From assembly GCF_000718305.1 (NCBI RefSeq), contig NZ_JOFQ01000004.1:62001-126000 (forward strand): a stretch of DNA of 64,000 nucleotides, given 5' to 3'. Origin of the DNA: Streptomyces niger (GTDB taxonomy: Bacteria > Actinomycetota > Actinomycetes > Streptomycetales > Streptomycetaceae). Under the pieces are notes generated by a model. It searched no databases, was not told the DNA's origin, and worked only from the letters and a program-made list of their open reading frames with translations. Positions 18,781 through 28,343 of this stretch are shown here, in pieces (position 1 is the first letter of the stretch; each line of letters begins with the position of its first letter). The translations under genes and the position numbers were made by a program.

Positions 18781-19488
18781 TCACTGCGGCGGGGCCTGCT
18801 GCGGCCCCGCCGCGTTCGCGTTGCTGACCGTGGCCCGATCCAGCAGCCCCGTACGGGCCGCCAGCGCCGCCGCCTCCAGCCGCGAGCCCACCCCCAGCTT
18901 CATCAGCACCCGCTGCACGTGCGTACGGGCGGTGCTCGGCGCGATACCCATGCCGGCGGCGATCAGCCGGGTGTCCTCGCCCTCGGCGACCCGGACCAGC
19001 ACCTCCACCTCGCGCGGGGTCAGCATCTGCAGCAGCCGGGCGCCCTCGTCGTCGGGCTGTGCCGCCGGGTGCAGCAGCTCCTCGAAGGCCTGCTGGAGCA
19101 GGGCCGGGGCGATCGCCGCCTCCCCCGCCCTGGCCTTCATCATCGCCCGCTCCACGCCCTCGATCCGTTCGTCGTGGCGGACGTAACCGGAAGCGCCGGC
19201 CGCGAACGCCGCGGCGATACCGCGCGGGTTCGGCACCGGCCCCAGCACCACGACGGCCACCTGGGGCCGCTCCTTCTTGATCCGCACCACCGGGTCGAAC
19301 ACCCCTGGCTCGGCGGGCGCTGCCGTCCCCATGAGGCACACTTCCGGCGCTCTGCTCACCACCAGGTCGGCCGCCCCGGCACTCGGCGCGGCCGCCGCGA
19401 GCACCCTGTGCCCGCGCAATTTCAGTGCCGAGGCGAGCGCCTCGGCGAGCAGGCGGTGGTCGTCGACCACCATGAGCCGCACGCCCAT
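18781..19488 (-). CDS. LuxR-family regulator with degenerate receiver domain
   Basis: 235 residues: an N-terminal CheY-like fold (about 1-125) and a LuxR helix-turn-helix (about 155-215, LTPREVEVLVRVAEGEDTRLIAAGMGIAPSTARTHVQRVLMKLGV). The acidic pair Asp9/Asp10 is kept. The phosphoacceptor position in APEVCLMGTAAP is Gly54, the switch Thr/Ser is Gly in VVVLGPV, and the conserved Lys of the KP/KD motif is replaced in GYVRHD. It should therefore not be phosphorylated and may sense a ligand or work constitutively. The ATG start gives MGVRLMVVDDH. It resembles the regulator at 12084-12890, and the pair brackets the gal block. Confidence 0.87.
   Translation of the reverse strand: MGVRLMVVDDHRLLAEALASALKLRGHRVLAAAAPSAGAADLVVSRAPEVCLMGTAAPAEPGVFDPVVRIKKERPQVAVVVLGPVPNPRGIAAAFAAGASGYVRHDERIEGVERAMMKARAGEAAIAPALLQQAFEELLHPAAQPDDEGARLLQMLTPREVEVLVRVAEGEDTRLIAAGMGIAPSTARTHVQRVLMKLGVGSRLEAAALAARTGLLDRATVSNANAAGPQQAPPQ
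18786..18813 (+). terminator. Terminator embedded in the 3' end of the convergent LuxR gene
   Basis: GCGGCGGGGCC and GGCCCCGCCGC form a perfect 11-bp stem with a 6-base loop. It serves the plus-strand symporter operon but lies inside the last codons of the minus-strand regulator. Confidence 0.55.
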
Positions 19489-19812
19489 TCAGCAACCCCC
19501 CATTCCCCGGCGATCCCAGCCCCCCGGCCCTTCGCCGGGCCCCTTTGCATCCGGAAGCTACACGCTTGTTCGACATCGTGCGCCCCCTACCGGGCAGAAG
19601 CCCGTCGGAATGCTGAAATCCCGGCCATTCTGGGCCACTTGCCGCCCGTCGCCGATCATTTCCGTCCGGAGGAGTCCGGGTCCGGTACGGCCACCCGCCG
19701 GATCGCGCCCCGCCCGCCGCCGGCGCCCCCGCTACCCCCGGTACGACGGCGGCCCCGCCCTACGGTTCGTAGGGCGGGGCCGCCGGCACAGGCCGCGGGC
19801 CTGCGGGATCGC
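19489..19812. other. Intergenic region between PQQ-like gene and LuxR regulator
   Basis: 324 bases. It should contain the promoter of the LuxR gene on the minus strand, although no consensus boxes stand out. It also holds the strong terminator of the propeller protein at 19748-19784. No coding signal. Confidence 0.5.
19748..19784 (-). terminator. 17-bp hairpin terminator
   Basis: A perfect 17-bp stem (from GGCGGCCCCG... to ...CGGGGCCGCC) with a GTT loop, 28 bases after the stop of the propeller protein gene. It is one of the strongest hairpins in the window. Confidence 0.75.
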
Positions 19813-21720
19813 TCAGCTGCCGAAGGCCAGGCCCAGGTACTTGTCGTCGCCCAGGCCGTACTTCGTGCCGGACATGATCTCCTGGTTCAGGAACAGCCGG
19901 CCGTGCTCGAACACCGCGCGGGTCATGCCCGGGCGCAGGCTGCGGGCCGCGTCGGCGGTCTCCTTCGGGAGGTTGAGGAAGACCGTCTTCTTGCCCTGCT
20001 GCGCCGGGTCGATGCTGACGACCTGGCCGCCCTTGTCGCTGTAACCGTCCTGGTAGGCGATGAGCTTGTCGCCGGCCATGCGGATCGGCACGAGCTCCTG
20101 GTCGACCTCGGAGGAGGCCTTCCAGGTCGCGGACCCGGTCTTCAGGTCGAAGGCGACGATCTCGTTCTGCTGGGAGAAGGAGTCACCGCCCACCGCGTCG
20201 TGCGACTTGGACGGCAGGTAGAGGTACTTGTCGTCAGCGGTCGCGGTGACACACCGCTCCACGCCGCCGGAGATGCCGCAGTTGGGCTTGTACTTGTCGT
20301 CCTGCAGGGAGATCTGTGCCTGCTGCTTGCCGGAGTCGTCGATGACGACCATGTCCGTGATACCGGCGTCGCCCGCGGAGATACCGATGACCACCGGGCC
20401 GGTGGAGGAGACCACCTCGGCGCTCTGCACGCCCTTGGGCGCGTCGTACGTCCACTTCGGCTTGCCGGTGGCCGGGTCGATCTCCTGGACCTGGGTGGTC
20501 TGGGAGCCGTACTCACCGCAGCGCAGGATCGCGATCAGCTTCTTGCCGCCGCCGATGCCCCGGTCCAGGCACTGCATGGAGGCGTCGTTGCCGTTGTCGC
20601 GGCTGTGCCACAGCTCCTTGCCGGCGATGTCGTACGCGACCTCGCCGTTGCCCGGCCAGGAGGCGACGACCGCGCCCTGGCTGAAGGTGACGCCCATGCC
20701 GATGCTGGAGGCCTGCCGGCCGCCCGGCATCGTCTTGTGCCAGTCGAACTTGCCGGAGTCGATGTCCAGCAGCCCGATCTGGCTGCAGGGCTCCCGCGAG
20801 GTCTCGCCCTTGCGCGGACCGGCCTCGTAGACCACCGCGGCCTTGCCCTCCTCGGTGGCGTACGGCGAGGCGCCGCAGACGATGCCGTCCATGGGGAGCT
20901 TGTACTTCTGCTTCTTCGCGGCCAGGTCGTAGCCGACGATCTCGGCCTTGCTGACCTTGGCGTAGGTCTGCTCCGTCGCCCAGGCGCCGTTCAGCTGCAC
21001 CACGGACTTCTCCGGCGGGGGCACCGGGACGTTGAAGAGCAGCTTGCCGGTGGAGCTGGCGGGCTTGGTCTCCGGGTTCATCGCGACCTTGCCGCCCTTG
21101 AGCGCGACCGAACCGCCACCGCCCTTCGAGCCGCCGTCGGCGCCCTGGCTGGAGCCCTTGCCGTCGGGGCCCGGCTCGTCACCGCCGCCGCTGTTGGCGA
21201 ACCACACGCCGCCGCCGATGATCAGCGCGACCGCGACCACGGCCGACACGATGATCATCATGCGGGCGCGCTTCTGGTTGCCGCCGCCCTGCGGGGGCAT
21301 GCCCGGGTACTGCGTGGTGGGCGCGTAGGCGTTGCCGTACGGGCCGGGCTGACCGGGCTGAGCGAACTGGCCGGGCTGGCCGGGCTGAACCGGGGTCGGG
21401 TAGCCGTACCCGGGCTGCGCGCCGTACGGGCCGGGCGGGGGACCCTGCGGCGGCTGGCCGGGGCCCTGCGGCGCCTGGGGGTAGCCGTAGCCGCCGGGCG
21501 CCTGCGGGGGCTGCCCCGGAGGCGGCGGAGGCGTCTGCGGCGGCTGGTCCGGGGCCTGCGGCGGCTGCGGCGGAGCCTGCGGCGGCTGCGGCGGGGCCTG
21601 GGGCGGCTGGTTCGGCTGCGGCGGCTGCTGCGGGTAGCCGTACGAAGGGTCCTGCGGCGCGCCGAAGCCGCCGGACGGCGGCTGACCGGGCGGTGGTGGC
21701 GGCTGCGGCGGCTGGGTCAT
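19813..21720 (-). CDS. Membrane-anchored PQQ-like beta-propeller protein with Pro/Gln-rich N-terminus
   Basis: 635 residues. The first ~115 residues are Pro/Gln/Gly-rich repeats of the PPQAPPQPPQ type and are probably disordered in the cytoplasm. A single transmembrane helix lies at about 159-182. After a Gly/Ser linker, an extracytoplasmic domain shows repeated PQQ-like blades, for example FDLKTGSATWKAS, DIAGKELWHSRD, IDPATGKPKWTYDAP and DIDSGKFDWHKT. No enzyme motif is present. Such proteins in Streptomyces are often linked to sensing or envelope assembly. The function is unknown. Confidence 0.85.
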   Translation of the reverse strand: MTQPPQPPPPPGQPPSGGFGAPQDPSYGYPQQPPQPNQPPQAPPQPPQAPPQPPQAPDQPPQTPPPPPGQPPQAPGGYGYPQAPQGPGQPPQGPPPGPYGAQPGYGYPTPVQPGQPGQFAQPGQPGPYGNAYAPTTQYPGMPPQGGGNQKRARMMIIVSAVVAVALIIGGGVWFANSGGGDEPGPDGKGSSQGADGGSKGGGGSVALKGGKVAMNPETKPASSTGKLLFNVPVPPPEKSVVQLNGAWATEQTYAKVSKAEIVGYDLAAKKQKYKLPMDGIVCGASPYATEEGKAAVVYEAGPRKGETSREPCSQIGLLDIDSGKFDWHKTMPGGRQASSIGMGVTFSQGAVVASWPGNGEVAYDIAGKELWHSRDNGNDASMQCLDRGIGGGKKLIAILRCGEYGSQTTQVQEIDPATGKPKWTYDAPKGVQSAEVVSSTGPVVIGISAGDAGITDMVVIDDSGKQQAQISLQDDKYKPNCGISGGVERCVTATADDKYLYLPSKSHDAVGGDSFSQQNEIVAFDLKTGSATWKASSEVDQELVPIRMAGDKLIAYQDGYSDKGGQVVSIDPAQQGKKTVFLNLPKETADAARSLRPGMTRAVFEHGRLFLNQEIMSGTKYGLGDDKYLGLAFGS

Positions 21721-21873
21721 CGGGTGGTTACCTCTTCACGCCGGCCCATGGCTCCGAATCGGCCTCCCCCGCGATCCCGAGCGGCAAAGCCCCTCGGGAT
21801 GGAGTGAATCAGACATAAGGCGCGGCAATTAACGGCAGTTGAGCGGGAGTTCTTTGTACCACTCGGCACCGAC

Positions 21874-21889
21874 ACCGCACCGGTGCGGT
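21874..21889. promoter_or_regulatory. Perfect 16-bp palindrome ACCGCACCGGTGCGGT
   Basis: Self-complementary over all 16 bases. It lies 154 bases upstream of the propeller gene and 87 beyond the ABC-F stop codon. It could be an operator or part of a terminator. Confidence 0.4.
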
Positions 21890-21975
21890 AGGCCGCCGTC
21901 AAAGGGGCGAGACCGGCCCGGGACACTCCCGCGACGCACCCGTTATGCACGCCGCCGTTCCGGGCCGCGGCGCCG

Positions 21976-23772
21976 CTACGCGTCCTCGGCCAGCTCCAGC
22001 CAGCGCATCTCCAGCTCGTCCTTCTCGTCCGCCAGCTCCCGCAGCTGCGCGTCCAGTTCGGCGACCTTCGCGAAGTCGGTGGCGTTGTCGGCGATCTGCG
22101 TGTGCAGCTTCGCCTCCTTCGTACCGATCTTGTCCAGCTGCCGCTCGATCTTCTGCAGCTCCTTCTGCGTCGCGCGGTCCACCGCGGCGGACTTCTGCTT
22201 GGGCGCCGCGGCCGCCGGTGCCGGCGCCGCGGCCTGCGCCATCCGCTCCCGGCGCTCGATGTACTCGTCCACGCCGCGCGGCAGCATCCGCATCGTCGCG
22301 TCGCCCAGCAGCGCGAGGACCCGGTCGGTGGTCCGCTCGATGAAGTACCGGTCGTGGCTGATGACGATCAGCGAGCCGGGCCAGCCGTCGAGCACGTCCT
22401 CCAGCTGCGTCAGCGTCTCGATGTCCAGGTCGTTGGTCGGCTCGTCGAGGAAGAGCACGTTCGGCTCGTCCATCAGCAGCCGCAGGATCTGCAGCCGGCG
22501 CCGCTCACCGCCGGAGAGGTCCCCGACCGGCGTCCACTGCTTCTCCTTGGTGAACCCGAACTTCTCGCACAGCTGGCCCGCGGTCATCTCCCGGCCCTTG
22601 CCGAGGTCCACCCGCTCGCGCACCCGCTGCACGGCCTCCAGCACCCGCCAGGTCGGGTCCAGTTCGGCGACCTCCTGCGAGAGGTAGGCCAGCTTCACGG
22701 TCTTCCCGACAATGATCTTCCCGCCCGCGGGCTGCGCCTCGCCCTGCGTGCGCGCCGCGTCGGCCAGCGCCCGCAGCAGCGAGGTCTTGCCCGCGCCGTT
22801 GACGCCCACCAGGCCGATCCGGTCGCCGGGGCCCAGCTGCCAGGTGAGGTGCTTCAGCAGCACCTTGGGCCCGGCCTGCACGGTCACGTCCTCCAGGTCG
22901 AAGACCGTCTTGCCCAGCCGCGAGCTGGCGAACTTCATCAGCTCGGCGCTGTCGCGGGGCGGCGGCACGTCCGCGATCAGCTCGTTGGCGGCCTCGATGC
23001 GGAAGCGCGGCTTGCTCGTCCGGGCCGGGGCGCCGCGGCGCAGCCACGCCAGCTCCTTGCGCATGAGGTTCTGCCGCTTGGCCTCCTCGCTGGCGGCGAT
23101 CCGCTCCCGCTCGGCGCGCGCGAACACGTAGTCGCTGTAGCCGCCCTCGTACTCGTGCACGTCACCGCGCTGCACGTCCCACATGCGGGTGCAGACCTGG
23201 TCCAGGAACCAGCGGTCGTGGGTGACGACGACGAGCGCGGAGCGCCGCGCCTGGAGGTGCCGCGCGAGCCAGGAGATGCCTTCCACGTCGAGGTGGTTGG
23301 TCGGCTCGTCGAGGACGATCAGGTCCTGCTCGGCGATCAGCAGCTTCGCGAGGGCGATACGGCGCCGCTCGCCACCGGAGAGCGGGCCGATCACGGTGTC
23401 CAGGCCCTGCGGGAAGCCCGGCAGGTCCAGGCCGCCGAAGAGGCCGGTCAGCACGTCGCGGATCTTGGCGTTGCCGGCCCACTCGTGGTCGGCGAGGTCG
23501 CCGATCACCTCGTGCCGGACGGTGGCCTCCGGGTCGAGCGAGTCGTGCTGGGTCAGGACGCCCAGCCGCAGCCCGTTCACGTGCGTGACGCGGCCGCTGT
23601 CCGGCGTCTCCAGCTGGGCGAGGATGCGGATCAGGGTCGTCTTGCCGTCACCGTTGCGGCCGACGACGCCGATCCGGTCGCCCTCGTTGACGCCGAGGGA
23701 GACGCCGTCCAGCAGCGAACGCAGTGCGTACGCCTTGCTGACGGCTTCCAGATTGACGAGGTTCGCGGCCAT
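21976..23772 (-). CDS. ABC-F family ATPase (Uup-like)
   Basis: 598-residue soluble twin-ABC protein that acts on ribosomes rather than transport. The first ATP-binding cassette has GRNGDGKTT, the LSGGERRRIALAKLL signature and LIVLDEPTNHLD. A charged linker (about 235-290) follows. The second cassette has GVNGAGKTS, LSGGERRRLQILRLL and LFLDEPTNDLD. A C-terminal coiled coil (about 530-598, rich in QKELQKIERQLDKI and LDAQLRELADEKDELE) matches the Uup DNA/RNA-binding tail. No transmembrane segment is present. I chose the ATG giving MAANLVNLEAV, which has an AGGAG site, over a GTG six codons upstream. Confidence 0.92.
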   Translation of the reverse strand: MAANLVNLEAVSKAYALRSLLDGVSLGVNEGDRIGVVGRNGDGKTTLIRILAQLETPDSGRVTHVNGLRLGVLTQHDSLDPEATVRHEVIGDLADHEWAGNAKIRDVLTGLFGGLDLPGFPQGLDTVIGPLSGGERRRIALAKLLIAEQDLIVLDEPTNHLDVEGISWLARHLQARRSALVVVTHDRWFLDQVCTRMWDVQRGDVHEYEGGYSDYVFARAERERIAASEEAKRQNLMRKELAWLRRGAPARTSKPRFRIEAANELIADVPPPRDSAELMKFASSRLGKTVFDLEDVTVQAGPKVLLKHLTWQLGPGDRIGLVGVNGAGKTSLLRALADAARTQGEAQPAGGKIIVGKTVKLAYLSQEVAELDPTWRVLEAVQRVRERVDLGKGREMTAGQLCEKFGFTKEKQWTPVGDLSGGERRRLQILRLLMDEPNVLFLDEPTNDLDIETLTQLEDVLDGWPGSLIVISHDRYFIERTTDRVLALLGDATMRMLPRGVDEYIERRERMAQAAAPAPAAAAPKQKSAAVDRATQKELQKIERQLDKIGTKEAKLHTQIADNATDFAKVAELDAQLRELADEKDELEMRWLELAEDA

Positions 23773-24075
23773 CTCACTCCTGCGCTTCACATCGGTCGGC
23801 CTTCCAGCCTAGTCCGGCACGCCGGTCTCCCCCGCATCACGTCCGTACCGGTACCGCACGGTGCCCCGACGGTTTGAGTAGGCGTACGGATGTGCCCCGG
23901 TCCGGGCCCTCCGTACCGTCCCGCCAGGGGACACGCGGACGACGGCGCCCGGGGCGGCGTGATCTGCCTGCTGGTGGCCCCCGACCTGCTGGTCGTCGCC
24001 TGGCTGACCGACTTCGCGATCGTCGGCTCCTGACCGCCGGCCGGGCCCGGCCGGCGCCTTGCTAGCGTCGCGCCC
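23773..24075. other. Divergent intergenic region
   Basis: 303 bases between the ABC-F gene and the hydrolase. It includes the leaderless -10 box TAGCGT (24063-24068) of the hydrolase. An open stretch from a GTG at about 23959 would encode about 24 hydrophobic residues (ICLLVAPDLLVVAWLTDF), but it has no convincing ribosome site, so I do not call it a gene. Confidence 0.4.
24063..24068 (+). promoter_or_regulatory. Leaderless -10 box TAGCGT
   Basis: TAGCGT is followed by exactly 7 bases and then ATG, so transcription should start at the A of the start codon. The same spacing occurs before tamR, the YbaK gene, the GNAT gene and the XRE gene. Confidence 0.6.
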
Positions 24076-24807
24076 ATGACAGTCGATCTCGAAGTGGACG
24101 TCGAAACCGGGCTTGCCTACGGGCCGAGCGGCAAGCTCCTGGACGTGTACCGGCCGGCCTCGGCGGCCGTGCCGCCCCCGGCCGTCCTGCTGTGGCACGG
24201 CATCGGCCCGGACGAGCGGGACGTGCTGGCGCCGCTGGCCCGCGCGGCAGCCGCGCTGGGGGCCGTGGTGTTCGTGCCCGACTGGCGCCCGGACGCCGAG
24301 GACCGGGGCCGTACGCACCTGCTGGAGTCGCTGGCGTACGTACGGGAGCGGGCCGCCCTGCACGGCGCGGACCCGGAGCGGACCGTGCTGGCCGGCTGGT
24401 CCACCGGCGCCACCTCGGCGGTCGGCGCCGCGCTGGACCCGGACGCCGTCGGCGGCCGGCGGCCGACGGCGGTGGTCGGCATCGCGGGCCGCTTCGACAT
24501 ACCGGACCGGTTCGGCGGGGCTGCCGCGCTGGAGCAGCTCGCGGCGGGCGCGGCGCCGGCCGTCCCCGTCCACCTCGTGCACGGGAGCACGGACCCCGTG
24601 GTGCCCGCGCAGCACTCCCGCGACCTGGCGGCGGCGGCGCGCGAGCGCGAGCTGCCGGTGACGCTCGCCGAGAGCCCCGCCGACCACGCCGGGGTGATCA
24701 TGACGGCGTTCGACCCGGCGGTGAACCGGTGTGTGGCGACGTCCGACGAGGCCGTGGTCGGCGCCGGGCGCCGGACCGCGGAGATCCTCGTCCGCGCCGC
24801 GGGCTGA
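24076..24807 (+). CDS. Alpha/beta hydrolase
   Basis: 243 residues. The fold is complete: LLWHGIG near the oxyanion region, nucleophile elbow GWSTGA, acid in HGSTDPVVP and catalytic His in SPADHAGVIM. It resembles small esterases of the BD-FAE/dienelactone hydrolase type, and no signal peptide is present. The substrate cannot be deduced from the sequence. It probably starts as a leaderless transcript. It stands alone, convergent with ispE across a strong hairpin. Confidence 0.82.
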   Translation: MTVDLEVDVETGLAYGPSGKLLDVYRPASAAVPPPAVLLWHGIGPDERDVLAPLARAAAALGAVVFVPDWRPDAEDRGRTHLLESLAYVRERAALHGADPERTVLAGWSTGATSAVGAALDPDAVGGRRPTAVVGIAGRFDIPDRFGGAAALEQLAAGAAPAVPVHLVHGSTDPVVPAQHSRDLAAAARERELPVTLAESPADHAGVIMTAFDPAVNRCVATSDEAVVGAGRRTAEILVRAAG

Positions 24808-24810
24808 GCA

Positions 24811-24848
24811 CGCGGCGGGGCCGGGCGCGCACGTCCGGCCCCGCCGCG
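24811..24848. terminator. 14-bp hairpin between convergent genes
   Basis: CGCGGCGGGGCCGG and CCGGCCCCGCCGCG form a perfect stem with a 10-base loop. It would terminate both the hydrolase and the rpfB-rsmA-ispE transcripts. Confidence 0.7.
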
Positions 24849-24855
24849 GCCGCGG

Positions 24856-25770
24856 TCAGCCGATGACCGTCGCGCCCGGGGCCGGGCTGTCCGCGACGCG
24901 GGCCGACCGGCAGGTGCCGGAGGCCAGGAGCGCAGCGGCGACCCGCTCGGCGGTCGCGCGGTCCGCGGTGAGGAAGGCCGTGGTCGGCCCGGAGCCGGAG
25001 ACCAGCGCTGCCAGGGCGCCCGCCTCGGTCCCCGCTTCGAGGGTCGTGGCGAGCGAGGGGAAGAGCGAGAGCGCCGCGGGCTGGAGGTCGTTGGAGAGCG
25101 CCTTGGCCAGCGCCGCGGCGTCGCCCGTACGCAGCGCCGCCAGCAGCGCCGGGGACGCCTCGGGCGCCGGTACGTCGGTGCCCTCGGTCAGCCGGTCGAA
25201 CTCGCGGTAGACCGCGGGCGTGGACAGCCCGCCGTCGGCGGCCGCGAAGACCCAGTGGAAGGCGCCGCCGACCTCCAGCGGGGTCAGCTTCTCGCCCCGG
25301 CCGGTGCCCAGCGCGGCCTCGCCGACCAGGCTGAACGGCACGTCACTGCCCAGCTCGGCGCAGATGTCGAGCAGCTCCGCGCGGCTCGCGCCCGTCCCCC
25401 ACAGGGCGTCGCAGGCGAGCAGCGCGCCCGCGCCGTCCGCGCTGCCGCCGGCCATGCCGCCCGCGACCGGGATGTCCTTGGCGATGTGCAGGTGGACCCG
25501 GGGCTCGATGCCGTGCCGGGCGGCCAGCAGCTCGGCGGCGCGCGCGGCGAGGTTGGTGCGGTCCAGCGGCACCTGGCCGGCGTCCGGCCCCTCGCAGGTG
25601 ATCGTGAGGGTGTCGGCGGGCGCCGCGGTGACCTCGTCGTACAGGCCGACGGCGAGGAAGACGTTGGCCAGGTCGTGGAAGCCGTCGACGCGTGCGGCGC
25701 CGACCGCGAGCTGGACGTTGACCTTCGCGGGGACGCGGACGGTGACGGAACGGGAGGCGGCGGGGGTCAC
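24856..25770 (-). CDS. ispE: 4-diphosphocytidyl-2-C-methyl-D-erythritol kinase
   Basis: Fourth-step kinase of the MEP isoprenoid pathway. 304-residue GHMP kinase with [11 protein letters not shown] at the N-terminus, the ATP loop [17 protein letters not shown] near residues 105-120 and [12 protein letters not shown] near the C-terminus. The GTG start overlaps the rsmA stop codon by 4 bases, so it is translationally coupled. It is the third gene of rpfB-rsmA-ispE, an order kept in many actinobacteria including mycobacteria. Confidence 0.94.
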   Translation of the reverse strand: MTPAASRSVTVRVPAKVNVQLAVGAARVDGFHDLANVFLAVGLYDEVTAAPADTLTITCEGPDAGQVPLDRTNLAARAAELLAARHGIEPRVHLHIAKDIPVAGGMAGGSADGAGALLACDALWGTGASRAELLDICAELGSDVPFSLVGEAALGTGRGEKLTPLEVGGAFHWVFAAADGGLSTPAVYREFDRLTEGTDVPAPEASPALLAALRTGDAAALAKALSNDLQPAALSLFPSLATTLEAGTEAGALAALVSGSGPTTAFLTADRATAERVAAALLASGTCRSARVADSPAPGATVIG

Positions 25771-26648
25771 TGGGCTGCGGCTTCCTTGTGCTCGGCGATG
25801 CGGGCGAACTCTTCGACGGTCAGCGCCTCCCCGCGGGCCTGCGGCGAGACGCCCGCCGCGACCAGCGCGGCCTCGGCGGCGGCTGCCGAGCCCGCCCAGC
25901 CGGCGAGCGCGGAGCGCAGCGTCTTGCGGCGCTGCGCGAAGGCCGCGTCCACCGCGGCGAAGACCTCCTCGCGGCTCGCGGTGGTCTCCAGCGGCTTGTC
26001 GCGGCGGACGAGGGAGACCAGTCCGGAGTCGACGTTGGGCGCGGGCCAGAAGACGTTCCGGCCGATGGCGCCGGCCCGCTTCACCTCGGCGTACCAATTC
26101 GCCTTGACCGAGGGCACGCCGTAGACCTTGTTGCCGGGGCGGGCCGCCAGCCGGTCGGCGACCTCGGACTGGACCATGACGAGGGTCCGCTCGATGGTCG
26201 GGAAGGTCGCCATCATGTGCAGGAGGACGGGCACCGCGACGTTGTACGGGAGGTTGGCGACGAGCGCGGTGGGCGCCGGGCCCGGCAGCTCGGTGACCTT
26301 CATCGCGTCGGAGTGGACGAGCGCGAAACGGTCGGCGCGCTCCGGCAGCCGCGCCTGGACCGTCGCGGGCAGCGCGGCCGCCAGCACGTCGTCGATCTCC
26401 ACGGCGGTCACCCGGTCCGCGGTCTCCAGCAGCGCCAGGGTCAGCGAGCCGAGACCGGGGCCGACCTCGACGACCACGTCGTCGGGGCGCACTTCGGCCG
26501 TCCGCACGATCCGGCGGACGGTGTTGGCGTCGATGACGAAGTTCTGGCCCTTCTGCTTGGTGGGGCGCACGCCGAGCGTCGCGGCCAGTTCGCGGATGTC
26601 GGCGGGGCCCAGGAGCGGGCCGGGCTCATCGGTGCTGCTGTTGGTCAC
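25767..26648 (-). CDS. rsmA: 16S rRNA dimethyladenosine transferase
   Basis: KsgA-type enzyme that dimethylates the two adjacent adenines of the 3' terminal helix of 16S rRNA. 293 residues. The [10 protein letters not shown] opening is diagnostic. SAM motif I is [15 protein letters not shown] and the catalytic NLPY is in [16 protein letters not shown]. The C-terminal RNA-binding helices include [13 protein letters not shown]. The GTG start overlaps the rpfB stop by 4 bases (GTGA). Confidence 0.96.
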   Translation of the reverse strand: MTNSSTDEPGPLLGPADIRELAATLGVRPTKQKGQNFVIDANTVRRIVRTAEVRPDDVVVEVGPGLGSLTLALLETADRVTAVEIDDVLAAALPATVQARLPERADRFALVHSDAMKVTELPGPAPTALVANLPYNVAVPVLLHMMATFPTIERTLVMVQSEVADRLAARPGNKVYGVPSVKANWYAEVKRAGAIGRNVFWPAPNVDSGLVSLVRRDKPLETTASREEVFAAVDAAFAQRRKTLRSALAGWAGSAAAAEAALVAAGVSPQARGEALTVEEFARIAEHKEAAAQ

Positions 26649-28240
26649 TGGTGAAGCTTACGGCCGCACACCGGCCACGGGCTCGCCCCCCGGCTGACGT
26701 ACAGCTTCTTGGCCCGGTACGTCTGCTCCTCGGGGGGCGCGTCCTGCGGGGCGCCGGTCCCGCCGAGCGAGTGCCAGGTGGCCCGGTCGAACTGGTACAG
26801 CCCGCCGTACGTGCCCGAGGAATCGACCGCGTCGGGCCGGCCGCCGGTCTCGCACCGGGCGAGCCCCTGCCAGTTCAGGTGGTCGGCGCCGGCCACGCTG
26901 GTCGGCACGGCCGCGGTGCCCACGTGCACGATCTCGCTGCGCGGCGCGCGCAGCACCTCGCTGCGGAGCAGCCGCGGCCGCTGCTTGACGCCGTTGACGG
27001 TACGCAGCTGGTACGTGACCCGGCGCACCCCGGGCCGGCCGGGCTGGACCACCGACTCGGTGCCCTTGAAGAGCGTGGGGTCGGCGAGGCGCCGCGTCTC
27101 GAAGTCGATCGCCTCGTCGTGCACCTCCCGGGAGCCGGTCACCCGCAGCACCGAAATCGTCTGGCCCTCGCGGGGGAAGCTGTCGAGCGGTACGGAGGCG
27201 GTGTCCTGGCCGCGGAGCCGGATGCCGGCCTGGTCGAGTGCGGTGCGCACGGTGGCGGCGTTGGTCCGCACGGACCGGGCGCGGCCGTCGGCCATGAAGG
27301 TCACCGTGCGCTCGGTGCGGACGGCCAGCTCCATGCCGTGCCGGGCGATGGGCCGCGAGCGCGAGGCGGAGAGGTAGGCCCCTTCGGCGCGCACGCCGAG
27401 CTGGCGCAGCGCGCCCTCGACGGTGCGGGCCGTGGTCCACACCCGGCGGCGGTGGCCGTCCAGGGTGAGCACGACGGGCCGGCCGTAGCGCACCGCCACC
27501 TCGTCGCCGCTGGTCAGGGGGGCGTCGGCGCCGGGCGCGACGATGTCGTGCGGGCCGACCGGCACGCCTTCGGAGGCCAGCAGCTCGCCGACGTCCCCGG
27601 CGAAGGTGTGCAGCCGCCGCGGGTCGCCGTCGACGCTGAGCCGGACCGCCTTGTCGTGCGCGACGAAGGCGGTGGTGCCGCCCGCGAGGAACGCCACGAC
27701 CAGCGCCTGCGGGACCAGTCTGAGCAGCCCGTCGGGACGGTCGACGAACCGCTTCCGGCGGGCCGCGCGCCGGGCGGCGGCGCGCCCCGCGGTCCGGCGC
27801 CCGGCCCGGCCGCCGGTGACCGGCCCCCGGTCGTACGACGGCTCGACCGGGGGCCGGTCGTACGACGGCTGGTCGGGCACGAAGGGCGTACGCACCTGCG
27901 GTTCGGGCACCACCGGGTCCGGCACCGCCGGGGCCGGCACCGCCGGGGCCGGCGCCTCCGGGGCGTACGACGGCACGGTGGGTGCGGACGACCGGGCCGC
28001 GGACGACTGCGCCGGGAACGCCTCGTACGGCTCGTACGGCTCGTGGACCTCGTACGGCGCGTGGCTCTCGTACGCGTCGTAGGACCGGGCCGCGCGCACC
28101 GCTGCGTACGTGTCGTACACCTGCGCCTCGTCGGGCGGCCCGTACGGCCCGTACTCCTGGGTCTCGGGGCCCTCCGGCCAGCCGTAGGCCTGCGGCGGCT
28201 CGTACGCCGGGGCGTATCCGTATCGCTGCGAATGACTCAC
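26645..28240 (-). CDS. rpfB: Resuscitation-promoting factor RpfB-like (DUF348 x3, G5, Rpf domain)
   Basis: Muralytic enzyme that remodels peptidoglycan during spore germination and exit from dormancy. 531 residues. A long cytoplasmic Tyr/Pro/Glu-rich tail (1-165, with EPYEPYE and SYDRP repeats) and a basic stretch lead to one transmembrane helix (about 180-200). Three DUF348 repeats, a G5 domain (about 365-440) and a C-terminal Rpf lysozyme-like domain follow. The last has catalytic Glu in LARCETGG and the [12 protein letters not shown] signature. The GTG at 28240 is chosen over an upstream ATG. It heads the rpfB-rsmA-ispE operon, downstream of tatD. Confidence 0.93.
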   Translation of the reverse strand: MSHSQRYGYAPAYEPPQAYGWPEGPETQEYGPYGPPDEAQVYDTYAAVRAARSYDAYESHAPYEVHEPYEPYEAFPAQSSAARSSAPTVPSYAPEAPAPAVPAPAVPDPVVPEPQVRTPFVPDQPSYDRPPVEPSYDRGPVTGGRAGRRTAGRAAARRAARRKRFVDRPDGLLRLVPQALVVAFLAGGTTAFVAHDKAVRLSVDGDPRRLHTFAGDVGELLASEGVPVGPHDIVAPGADAPLTSGDEVAVRYGRPVVLTLDGHRRRVWTTARTVEGALRQLGVRAEGAYLSASRSRPIARHGMELAVRTERTVTFMADGRARSVRTNAATVRTALDQAGIRLRGQDTASVPLDSFPREGQTISVLRVTGSREVHDEAIDFETRRLADPTLFKGTESVVQPGRPGVRRVTYQLRTVNGVKQRPRLLRSEVLRAPRSEIVHVGTAAVPTSVAGADHLNWQGLARCETGGRPDAVDSSGTYGGLYQFDRATWHSLGGTGAPQDAPPEEQTYRAKKLYVSRGASPWPVCGRKLHQ

Positions 28241-28343
28241 GACGCTCCACGTGCCCGGAACCGGTTGACGGGCCGGAATGTAGCGGAGAGGAGTATCACT
28301 CCCCAAAGTCGTACGGCTACGGAAAGTGGCCGCCGACTCCGGC

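Noticed and set aside
23959..24033. Possible micro-protein of about 24 hydrophobic residues
   Set aside because: It has no ribosome site or leaderless box and is too short to distinguish from chance in GC-rich DNA.
28241..28343. c-di-AMP (ydaO) riboswitch before rpfB
   Set aside because: The leader is only 103 bases and lacks the ydaO core. Such switches are known before other Streptomyces rpf genes but not seen here.
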